Source: Planctomycetota bacterium (GTDB taxonomy: Bacteria > Planctomycetota > Phycisphaerae > Phycisphaerales > SM1A02). Taken from it: DNA of 64,000 nucleotides. Under the pieces are notes generated by a model. That model had not been told where the DNA came from, ran no database searches, and saw only the letters and a list, made by a program, of their open reading frames with translations. This document shows positions 54,244 to 61,896 of the stretch, in pieces. Within the stretch, counting starts at the first letter, position 1, and every line of letters begins with the position of its first letter. Location of the stretch: positions 186,001 to 250,000 of the forward strand of contig JAAERN010000009.1 in the NCBI GenBank assembly GCA_024230295.1, written 5' to 3'. Both the position numbers and the translations under genes were made by a program.

Positions 54244-55950
54244 ATGCCGACCATGTCGATGCTTCAACTTGTCCGGCACGCGAATCGCTACCGAGAGATT
54301 CTCTCGGTTCTCGTCAAATTCGGGTTCAAGGAGTTCTTTGAGGACGCCAAACTCGACCTGTTGCTTGAGAAGGGCCAGAGGATCTTTTTCAAGGCGACGG
54401 CTACATCGGTAGCCACGGTCAGCCGTCCGGCTCGGCTTCGGCTCGCACTTGAGGAACTTGGCCCGACCTTCATCAAACTGGGCCAGATTCTGAGTACTCG
54501 GCCAGATCTCTTGCCGCCGGAGTACATCGAAGAGCTCCAGAAGTTGCAGGCCGATGTACCCGCGGTGGAGTGGCCGAAGATAAAGGCGCAACTCGAGGAG
54601 GATCTTGGCGATCTGGCCGAGATTTTTGAGTCGATTGATGAAGTCCCAATGGCGGCGGCATCCATGGCACAGGCGCACCGCGCCGTACTTCGTGATGGAA
54701 GCCAGCCAATTGTGTTGAAAGTACTCCGCCCGGGCATCGACCGGATCGTCAATGCCGATGTGGAGATCCTTGAGGCGGTAGCGGAATGGGTCAGCCGCCA
54801 TGCGACGAATCTGCCAATGGATCCCATTGCCGTCGTTGCGGAGTTCTCCGAAGCGATTGGGCACGAACTGAACTTTCTGCACGAGGGCCGCAATACCGAT
54901 CTCTTCCGCGCCAACCTCGAAGAAGGTGAACAGGCTTGGTTCCCGCTCGTGTACTGGGATATCACACGGCGGCGAGTGCTCGGGCTCGAAGGGATCAAGG
55001 GCGTGCTTCTCTCCAAGTGGCGGGAAGCCAAACTAACCGATGATCAGCGAGAGACTCTGGTTCGAAACGGCGCTTATACGGTGCTCCGCCAGGTGCTTGA
55101 CATCGGATTCTTTCACGCCGATCCGCACCCCGGAAATCTGTTTCTGCTCGACGACGGCCGATTGTGCTTCATTGACTGCGGCATGGCAGGCCGAGTCGAC
55201 AAGGAGACTGTCACGGATCTTGCAAATCTGATTCACGGCGTAGCCAGTAGCGACATCGATAAGTTGTATGACGCCTTCATTGCGCTTGGGCAGGTTGACG
55301 AAGATTCGATCAATCGCCGCGGCGTTCGCAAGGACCTGCAGAGCTTCCTCGATGAGTTCACGGGTATCTCATTCGACAAGTTGGATATGGGTGCGATGCT
55401 TCGGACATTTACCGAAGGACTTCGAAAGCACCATATTCAATGTCCGGCAGACATCGTGTTGATGATCAAGGCGCTGACGACCATCGAAGGTGTGGCCGAA
55501 GACATCGACCCCGATTTTGACCTTGTGGGGTTTGCAAAACCCCATGTCGAGCGGCTGATCAAGCAGCAGTACTCGTGGCGGGCGATTCAAAATCGGATCA
55601 AGCGGAATGCGGGGAAATGGGTCACGCTGAGCGATCGGCTTCCTGGTCGGCTCACCACGCTGCTGGACCGGATCGGCAGCAGCAAGTTCCGAATCGGTCT
55701 GGAGATGGATGGCGTCGAGAGCATGGAGCGGACGGTCTACCACTCCAGCCGCCAGATCTCCTACTCGGTGCTTATTGCCTCGATGATCCTGGCCTCGGCC
55801 GTGCTGGTGCTCGCGTCCTCGCGCGGCGGAAGCACGACGCTGGGTTGGATCGGGTTCATTGGCTTCATAGTGTCGTTTTTCATGGCACTGTTGATTGTGC
55901 TTGAGAACGTGTGGGCCAAGTTGCAGGCTCGTAAGCATAATCGCCGCTGA
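54244..55950 (+). CDS. ABC1/UbiB family atypical kinase
   Basis: The product is about 568 residues. Family hallmarks: FIKLGQILSTRPDLLP (KxGQ motif), AAASMAQAHRAVL (A-rich nucleotide loop), VLKVLRPG (Lys), and HADPHPGNLFLLDDG...FIDCGMAG (catalytic Asp and metal-binding). Two C-terminal membrane segments (about 508-527 and 533-555) fit membrane attachment. UbiB proteins support quinone biosynthesis or membrane lipid handling. Three in-frame ATG codons (54244, 54253, 54259) are possible starts, with no Shine-Dalgarno; all lie right after the large hairpin. Confidence 0.9.
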   Translation: MPTMSMLQLVRHANRYREILSVLVKFGFKEFFEDAKLDLLLEKGQRIFFKATATSVATVSRPARLRLALEELGPTFIKLGQILSTRPDLLPPEYIEELQKLQADVPAVEWPKIKAQLEEDLGDLAEIFESIDEVPMAAASMAQAHRAVLRDGSQPIVLKVLRPGIDRIVNADVEILEAVAEWVSRHATNLPMDPIAVVAEFSEAIGHELNFLHEGRNTDLFRANLEEGEQAWFPLVYWDITRRRVLGLEGIKGVLLSKWREAKLTDDQRETLVRNGAYTVLRQVLDIGFFHADPHPGNLFLLDDGRLCFIDCGMAGRVDKETVTDLANLIHGVASSDIDKLYDAFIALGQVDEDSINRRGVRKDLQSFLDEFTGISFDKLDMGAMLRTFTEGLRKHHIQCPADIVLMIKALTTIEGVAEDIDPDFDLVGFAKPHVERLIKQQYSWRAIQNRIKRNAGKWVTLSDRLPGRLTTLLDRIGSSKFRIGLEMDGVESMERTVYHSSRQISYSVLIASMILASAVLVLASSRGGSTTLGWIGFIGFIVSFFMALLIVLENVWAKLQARKHNRR

Positions 55951-56421
55951 TCAATCTTGGCTGGAACTTCTTGGCGGCGCCCGCCGATGCCGTGAGGCTG
56001 TTTTGCTGTCCCATCGATGGTGATATGAGGCAATTGGCGTATCAAGAAATGACGATTTGCAGTTGTAGCACTGCAGCGACTCCGGCGATAACAGGAGAAT
56101 CGCGATATCGAGCCCAAGCACCACCAGCATTGCTGTCAGGAAGGGAATTCCTGAGGTGACTCCGAGGATGCCAGCAAGGCCGAGCGCTAGGGCCAGCACG
56201 ATGATGAATCCGGTGACCTGTGGAAAGCGGCGGTGGCGGTAGAGGGAGTCCCCCCCGCATAGGGGGCAGCGTCGGAGTTGCCCTCCATCGTCGAGCGCGG
56301 CTTCCCATTGCAGGAACACTTCATGACCGCGATCCGTGCATATTTTGACAGGCGTATTGCCGTCCTCAACCGTTGCGTGCCCGAGATTCTGGCGATTCGC
56401 ATTGCGGAGGATCATCCTCAT
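55951..56421 (-). CDS. Small membrane protein with split zinc ribbon
   Basis: The product is about 156 residues from ATG 56421 (starting MRMILRNANRQN); a start at 56490 is possible and would lie 2 bases from the divergent tmk start. It has CPLCGG (about 56-61), two hydrophobic helices (about 73-95 and 97-115), and CYNCKSS after them, i.e. one zinc-binding pair on either side of the membrane hairpin. A polar, basic tail follows. Function unknown. Its stop abuts the ubiB stop (convergent). Confidence 0.6.
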   Translation of the reverse strand: MRMILRNANRQNLGHATVEDGNTPVKICTDRGHEVFLQWEAALDDGGQLRRCPLCGGDSLYRHRRFPQVTGFIIVLALALGLAGILGVTSGIPFLTAMLVVLGLDIAILLLSPESLQCYNCKSSFLDTPIASYHHRWDSKTASRHRRAPPRSSSQD

Positions 56422-56492
56422 GGCCGCTGATAGTACGACTTCGGGGCCATCTTTGAATTGACCCCGGGCCGCCGAAAGCGGACACTCCACGA

Positions 56493-57125
56493 ATGCAAGG
56501 ACTGCTGAGGGAGAAATTCATCGTCTTCGAAGGGCCCGACGGGTCTGGGAAGTCTTCGCAGCTGGTCCGGTTTGCCCGGACGGCAAGAGGTGCTGGCATG
56601 GAGGTCGTTGAGGTGCGCGAGCCCGGAGGCACTTCGGTTGGAGAGCAAGTGCGCGATGTCTTGCTCGATCCAGCCAACACCGACATGACGGTGCGCTGCG
56701 AGATGCTTCTCTATATGGCAAGCCGCGCTCAACTCGTTGAGCAGACAATCTCACCCGCTTTGAAACGTGGAGCACTCGTATTGGCAGATCGGTTCGTGGC
56801 CTCGACGTGTGCGTATCAGGGAACCGCGGGCGGAGTGCCGATGAAAGACATCTTGGATGTCGCCGAAGTGGCAACAGGTCACCGGATGCCCGATCTGACT
56901 GTCGTCTTTGATGTCGATGAGGAAACTGCCGCAAAGCGACTCAACCCGCTTCTCGATCGAATGGAACAGAAGGGGGCGGCTTTCCATCGCCGGGTTCGAG
57001 ATGGATACCACCGGTTGGCAAAGGAAGATCCCGAGCACGTTCTCTTGATCGATGCGACGGCGCCGGAGGATGTAGTGGAGCGCGTTGCCACCGCCGCGAT
57101 CCTCGATCGCCTCGCGTCCATTTGA
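56493..57125 (+). CDS. tmk: Thymidylate kinase
   Basis: The product is 210 residues. FEGPDGSGKSSQ is the P-loop, EVREPGGT the dTMP-binding segment, and LADRFVASTCAYQG the DR(Y/F) motif with the catalytic Arg. It phosphorylates dTMP to dTDP in dTTP synthesis. There is no strong Shine-Dalgarno, and it is divergent from the small zinc-ribbon gene. Confidence 0.94.
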   Translation: MQGLLREKFIVFEGPDGSGKSSQLVRFARTARGAGMEVVEVREPGGTSVGEQVRDVLLDPANTDMTVRCEMLLYMASRAQLVEQTISPALKRGALVLADRFVASTCAYQGTAGGVPMKDILDVAEVATGHRMPDLTVVFDVDEETAAKRLNPLLDRMEQKGAAFHRRVRDGYHRLAKEDPEHVLLIDATAPEDVVERVATAAILDRLASI

Positions 57126-57141
57126 CCGGGCTGTGATCAGC

Positions 57142-58287
57142 CTACGACTTGCACGACACGCCAGCCTCGCCGAGCCACGGTTCGCCAGTGACTGCGAGGA
57201 GCCCCTCGACGACTTTGTGAGGATCTCCCCGCCTCAAAACTTGCCGCTGCCGCTGCGCGCCGTTGCCTTCCTGAAGAATCTCATCGCAATACCCAAGTTC
57301 AGTGGCGCAACCGAGGTGGTCTGCAACGGGCCTGCAGAGATCGAGGGTTCGCCTCGCCATCTGCCGCGCCGAAGCTGCCAGCATTGTGTCCGGATCGACA
57401 AGCGTTGCTTCCAGCCCATACCGCACTGCGTGCCACTTGTTTTGGCGAGCAATCATTGGATGGCAATCGACGAGGTACGCGCCACGGTCGATTTCAGCTG
57501 AAATCCCACAGACTACGCACTGCACCATGGCGACCAGTCCGAGCAGTTGCCGCATGCTCATGGGTGTATCCATGATGCGAACTTCAACGGTGCCAAATCG
57601 TGCGACCGGCCGCACATCCCACCAGATCTCTCGGGAGGAATGAATGAAGTCTGTTGACTGAAGGTGGTCAACGAGCCAGTTGTACTCCGACCAGTTTCGC
57701 ATCGTCTCCGGGAGGCCCGCTGTTGGGAGCGACTCCATGATCTTCGAGCGGTACGACGCAAGCCCCGTGTCGTGGCCGTTCCAGCACGGGGAGTTCGCGG
57801 AGAGTGCAAGCATGACTGGCAGATGCCTCATCATTCGATCGCACATTTGAATAGCTTTGTCACCGCTGTCAACGCCGACGTGGACGTGCAGCCCGAAGCA
57901 AACGAGCCGGCGGGCGACAAACTGCATGGTGTCCATCAGCCATTGGTAGCGATCATCTGGTGTCAGGAGTTGCTGATCCCAGCGAGAGAACGGATGCGTA
58001 CCACTCCACAGGAAGGTCGCATCCATTTCTCTTGCGACCGAATAGCCCCACTCAAGTTTCTCCTGAAGATCGCGCCGGACATCATCGACCGTGTTGCAGA
58101 CTCCCGTATTGATTTCAAGATAACCCTGCATGAACTCGGGCTTGACGGCCTCTCCCCAGTGTTCCGGGACTCGCTTCAGAATGTCCGCCGCAAGTGGAAC
58201 GAGTTCAAGTGAGTCTCGATTGATAATGCCAAGTTCGATCTCGACCCCGAGCGTCGGGTTACTACTGGCGTTGAATTGAATCGGCAT
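57142..58287 (-). CDS. Glutamate-cysteine ligase family 2 (YbdK-type carboxylate-amine ligase)
   Basis: The product is 381 residues. LGVEIELGIIN at the N-terminus provides the acidic metal/ATP residues, FGLHVHVGVD is the mid-domain signature, and RPVARFGTVEVRIMDTP is the C-terminal one. The family has weak glutamate-cysteine ligase activity in vitro and unclear role in cells. AGGAA is located about 6 bases before the ATG. It follows the M20 gene by 27 bases on the same strand, and may be the last gene of the alaS operon. Confidence 0.9.
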   Translation of the reverse strand: MPIQFNASSNPTLGVEIELGIINRDSLELVPLAADILKRVPEHWGEAVKPEFMQGYLEINTGVCNTVDDVRRDLQEKLEWGYSVAREMDATFLWSGTHPFSRWDQQLLTPDDRYQWLMDTMQFVARRLVCFGLHVHVGVDSGDKAIQMCDRMMRHLPVMLALSANSPCWNGHDTGLASYRSKIMESLPTAGLPETMRNWSEYNWLVDHLQSTDFIHSSREIWWDVRPVARFGTVEVRIMDTPMSMRQLLGLVAMVQCVVCGISAEIDRGAYLVDCHPMIARQNKWHAVRYGLEATLVDPDTMLAASARQMARRTLDLCRPVADHLGCATELGYCDEILQEGNGAQRQRQVLRRGDPHKVVEGLLAVTGEPWLGEAGVSCKS

Positions 58288-58314
58288 TTGGATTCCTGGT
58301 GTAGCGGTGTGGGT

Positions 58315-59553
58315 TCACAGGATGTGTCGAATAGCAGCACGGGCAAAGAGTCGGCTTCCAACAAGGAGGGCCGACTCCTCAATATCAAAGAGCCCAGAAT
58401 GCAGTCCGTGTCGTTCATCCATCGGGCCATGGCCGGTGCCCAGCCTCGCCATGGCACCCGGGACCTGCTGTTGATAGAGCGCGAAGTCTTCACCGCCCAA
58501 ACTCGGAAGCTCGAGGCGAATGACGCCGTCGCTTCCGACGACATCGCAGGCCGCCTCGGCAATGAACTCGGTCACAAGTGGATCGTTGTTTGTTGCGGGC
58601 GCTTCATGTGGGAACTCGATATGTGGCGTGCATCCGGTGGCAATACACACCGCATCGACACACTGCGAGACCATCTGTCGAAGTTGTACCGCTTCTTCCA
58701 GACGAGCAGCCCGGATCGTACCGCTGACTTCGGCCGAATCCGGTATCGCGTTGATTGCCTCGCCAGCCCGTATCGATGTCACTGTGACGCAGTGCGCCCG
58801 CCGACTATCAACACTGCGAGGCCCGAGTTGGTAGAGCAGCGAAACAAGATTGACAGCTGCCGGAACAGGGTCGATTGCTTCGTGGGGACGGGCGCTATGA
58901 CCTCCACGTCCCGAGAGAAGAATTCGGAAAGACATAAGGTTTGCGGTGATCGGACCAGCGCGAAGCCCGATACGCCCGGTATCAATGAACGGCTCGCAAT
59001 GCAACGCGATGATGCTGTCGACTCCGTCCAGAGCACCGCGGCCGATCATGTCAATGGCGCCGGTTGCGGCCTCTTCAGCCGGTTGAAAGATGAATCGCAG
59101 GTTGTGTCGTGGAGAAGCGCCACGAATGGAACTTGCCTCTCGGGCAATCGCCATGGCAGCGTATGTAGCCATCGTCGTGTGCGCATCATGGCCACATGCA
59201 TGGCAGCAGCCGTCGGTCTCCGATCGCCACGGAACGTCCTTTTCGTCGGGGATCTCCACGCAATCCAGGTCGGCGCGAATGGCAAGTCTTGAGGCGTCCA
59301 CGCCCGCCATGTCGATGTCCACGATCAGGCCGGTCGAATTTGGAATCATCCGGGGCTTGAGTCCAGTTTGCTCAATACACTCCCTGACAATGTTCGTTGT
59401 GCGAACTTCTTCACCAGCAGGTTCCGGATGGCTGTGAAAATCACGGCGCATCGCGATCATCGCGGGGAGGGACTCGGTGAGCCAACTGTCGCTGCGGTGC
59501 CAAATACCTGCAATCGCCTCGCTGGTAACGTTGTCTGTGTGATTCAGTTCCAC
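58315..59553 (-). CDS. M20 family metallo-amidohydrolase (amino-acid/peptide deacylase)
   Basis: The product is 412 residues. MRRDFHSHPEPAGEE, ADLDCVEIPDE and CHACGHDAHTTM carry the metal-ligand residues of the hippurate hydrolase/IAA-amino-acid hydrolase type. It hydrolyses N-acyl amino acids or similar; specificity unknown. The GTG start overlaps the preceding gene by 10 bases and has AAGGTG about 8 bases upstream. Confidence 0.93.
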   Translation of the reverse strand: MELNHTDNVTSEAIAGIWHRSDSWLTESLPAMIAMRRDFHSHPEPAGEEVRTTNIVRECIEQTGLKPRMIPNSTGLIVDIDMAGVDASRLAIRADLDCVEIPDEKDVPWRSETDGCCHACGHDAHTTMATYAAMAIAREASSIRGASPRHNLRFIFQPAEEAATGAIDMIGRGALDGVDSIIALHCEPFIDTGRIGLRAGPITANLMSFRILLSGRGGHSARPHEAIDPVPAAVNLVSLLYQLGPRSVDSRRAHCVTVTSIRAGEAINAIPDSAEVSGTIRAARLEEAVQLRQMVSQCVDAVCIATGCTPHIEFPHEAPATNNDPLVTEFIAEAACDVVGSDGVIRLELPSLGGEDFALYQQQVPGAMARLGTGHGPMDERHGLHSGLFDIEESALLVGSRLFARAAIRHIL

Positions 59554-60575
59554 TTGATCAGCACCTTGCCAAATTGCTCTCCGGATTCGATTCGCTCAAC
59601 GGCGGTGACGCCATCCTCAAAGGGTACGACGCGATCGATCACCGGTGCGATGAGACCACGCTCCAGCAGCGAAATTGCTTGTCGAAATTCGTCCATGTCG
59701 CCCATTGTGGATCCGAGGACTTCCAGCTGACTCCAGAATAGCCGCGCGAGGTCTGTCGGCGGATTCGGTCCCGTCGTGCAGCCACACGTGACGAATCGGC
59801 CAGCTCGGGCAAGCGATTTGAGGCAGGCGGTGTGCACGGCCGCGCCGATCGAGTCGGCGCAGATGTCGACGCCCCGCCCTTTGGTATGGCGCCGTACTTG
59901 ACGACTCCAATCCTCGCCTTCGTCCAAGATGGTGTGATCCGCCCCGAGTTCTACTGCACGATCGAGCTTCCACTGGTGTCTACTCGTAACGATTGTTCGG
60001 CATCCGAGGTGAGAGGCGATGCTGAGACACGCAAGGGCAACACCTCCGCCGATTCCCGTCACGAGGACCGTATCACCTTCGCGGAGTCGTGCTCGTGTGC
60101 GGAGCATTCTCCATGCCGTGAGGTGCGTGAGGGCATAGGCGGCCGCGTTCAGCGGATCGATGGATTCATCAATCGCCAGCACGTTTGAAACCGGTGCAAC
60201 GAATTTCTGAGCATGCGTTCCGGGTGAGTGCTCTCCGATCACATGAATGTCCCGGCCAGACGGCGTCACACCGGGGCTCGGAGGCGCGTGCTGCTCCCAC
60301 GCAGCATTCAAGACAACCTGCGCTCCGATCCAAGAGGCATCGACGTCATCGCCGACGCCTATGACACGGCCGCACCCATCAGAACCACCGGTCCGAGGCC
60401 ACGGCGTATCAATTCCTGGTAGTCCTCGACCTACCCAGAGATCGAGGTGGTTCATGGCGCTCGCATGTGTTTCCACCAGCACTTGTCCCGCCGCCGGTTC
60501 CGGATCGGGCAACTCAAGCAGTTCAACATTGGGTGCAACCGGGTTTCCTTGTTGCGTGACACAAAGCGCCTTCAT
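59544..60575 (-). CDS. Zinc-independent MDR-type alcohol dehydrogenase / quinone oxidoreductase
   Basis: The product is 343 residues. NHLDLWVGRGLPG is the N-terminal catalytic-domain segment and GDTVLVTGIGGGVALACLSIA the NADP-binding Rossmann motif. TGGSDGCGRV and the Cys/His pattern suggest it may retain a catalytic zinc in a modified site. The substrate is unknown. AAGGAAAG precedes the ATG. It overlaps the TIM-barrel gene upstream (ATGA) and the M20 gene downstream by 10 bases. Confidence 0.9.
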   Translation of the reverse strand: MKALCVTQQGNPVAPNVELLELPDPEPAAGQVLVETHASAMNHLDLWVGRGLPGIDTPWPRTGGSDGCGRVIGVGDDVDASWIGAQVVLNAAWEQHAPPSPGVTPSGRDIHVIGEHSPGTHAQKFVAPVSNVLAIDESIDPLNAAAYALTHLTAWRMLRTRARLREGDTVLVTGIGGGVALACLSIASHLGCRTIVTSRHQWKLDRAVELGADHTILDEGEDWSRQVRRHTKGRGVDICADSIGAAVHTACLKSLARAGRFVTCGCTTGPNPPTDLARLFWSQLEVLGSTMGDMDEFRQAISLLERGLIAPVIDRVVPFEDGVTAVERIESGEQFGKVLIKWN

Positions 60576-61516
60576 GAACTCTTTCCTTCTGAACTGAGTA
60601 CACAGCCCTGACGAATCAGCAGGTCTCGCGTCTTCTTGATTCCATCTCCCTCAGAGATCGAGTCGCCCTCGTATTCGACTCCAACCCAACCCTGGTATTT
60701 GTGCTTCCGAACGAGTGAGAACACCCGCTCGTAGTCCGTGTGAACTTCATTGCCCTGCTCGTCAAAGTCGTGACTCTTGGCACTGAGCGCCTTGGCGAAC
60801 GGGAGCAACTCATCGAGACCGAGATAGCGATCGTACATTTCGCGTGTGTCCCAGTCGAGAATGAAGTTTCCAAAGTCGGGAAGCGTTCCGAGTCGCGGGT
60901 GGTCGACCTTGCGAATAAGTGAGGCCAGCCACGCACCATTACTCGAGAGGCCCCCATGGTTCTCGATCATGACATTGAGTTTGGCGGCGTCCGCATGAAC
61001 CAAGAGGTCGGCCAACCCAAGTGCGCAGCGATCCAGTTGTTCCTCGGGCGTTCCCTCGGACGGCACATTGACGCGAATACCGTGGCAGCCGAGAGCCTCT
61101 GCCGCGTGGAGCCATCGTCGGTGGTTGGCAACGGCCTCGGATCGACCTTTTTCAGAAGAGTCGCCGAGTGCGCCCTCGCCATCGACCATGATGAGAAGGC
61201 TGGTGACCTCGGAATCCTCGCATCGTTTGCGGAGCGCAGCGAGCCATGTGTCGTCGGTTGATCGCTCTTTGAAGAAACTGTTGACATACTCAACGCCCGA
61301 AATACCGAACTGTTCACGCGTGAACGCCGGGAAGTCCTCCGCCGCGAGTTCGCCAGCACGGAGCGTACGGTGCAGGGACCATTGGGCAAGTGAAATGGGC
61401 CAGTGGTGATCACTCATCGGTTGATGTTCCTCATCGTGTGGAAGCGTATCGAATCCAAGTAGTGGCGCTGTTGCGGCCACGAGTCCGGCTTGAATCACAC
61501 TTCGCCGATCGATCAT
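60572..61516 (-). CDS. Sugar phosphate isomerase/epimerase (TIM barrel) with Tat-like signal
   Basis: The product is 314 residues. The N-terminus MIDRRSVIQAGLVAATAPLLG looks like a twin-arginine export signal (D-R-R-S-V). The rest is an AP-endonuclease-2-like TIM barrel with metal-binding Glu/His/Asp positions in MIENHGGLSSN, LPDFGNF and VEYEGDSISEGDG. Planctomycetes carry many exported members, probably for sugar turnover. The start and stop overlap the neighbouring genes by ATGA. Confidence 0.88.
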   Translation of the reverse strand: MIDRRSVIQAGLVAATAPLLGFDTLPHDEEHQPMSDHHWPISLAQWSLHRTLRAGELAAEDFPAFTREQFGISGVEYVNSFFKERSTDDTWLAALRKRCEDSEVTSLLIMVDGEGALGDSSEKGRSEAVANHRRWLHAAEALGCHGIRVNVPSEGTPEEQLDRCALGLADLLVHADAAKLNVMIENHGGLSSNGAWLASLIRKVDHPRLGTLPDFGNFILDWDTREMYDRYLGLDELLPFAKALSAKSHDFDEQGNEVHTDYERVFSLVRKHKYQGWVGVEYEGDSISEGDGIKKTRDLLIRQGCVLSSEGKSS

Positions 61517-61896
61517 CCCTCGGCCTGCTCCTCGGCGGCATCCTGTTCGTCTTCAAGTCGAAGTACCGTGTGAAAGCCGAGGAAACCTTCTCGTCGGCCC
61601 TGATCCTCGTCATTTGCTTCGGCGGCTTCCGAATGAGCAACCTGCAGAATGTCTCGAATGGCTTCAATCTGATCGCTCGTCAACGGGATCGAGACGACGC
61701 GATCGTTCCGAACACCAGGAACCAGCGTTGTGAGAGCCGCGACTGCACCGTCTTCCTGCAGGGCGGAGAGGACGTGCTCGCCGACTTGTCGCTCGACTGT
61801 CTGAATCAATGCTACGTGGTGTCGAGGTGTCTCTGGTTCGGAAGTCGGTGGCTCTTCCTGATCCGAAGTGGAGTCTGGTTGTTCTTCCGAATTCAT
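61513..61896 (-). CDS. Uncharacterised 127-residue protein in the alaS operon
   Basis: The product is 127 residues with acidic, disordered-looking ends (about 1-25 and 98-127, rich in Glu/Asp/Gln) and one compact region (about 28-85, HVALIQTVERQVGEHVLSALQEDG). No family recognised. It overlaps alaS upstream (ATGA, 61893-61896) and the TIM-barrel gene downstream, so it is translated with alanyl-tRNA synthetase. That coupling is the only functional clue. Confidence 0.55.
   Translation of the reverse strand: MNSEEQPDSTSDQEEPPTSEPETPRHHVALIQTVERQVGEHVLSALQEDGAVAALTTLVPGVRNDRVVSIPLTSDQIEAIRDILQVAHSEAAEANDEDQGRREGFLGFHTVLRLEDEQDAAEEQAEG

Noticed and set aside
53842-54882. 346-codon minus-strand open frame
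   Set aside because: It spans the end of the helicase, the hairpin and ubiB in antisense; no protein motif.
58276-59292. 338-codon plus-strand open frame
   Set aside because: It is antisense to the M20 amidohydrolase and shows no motifs.
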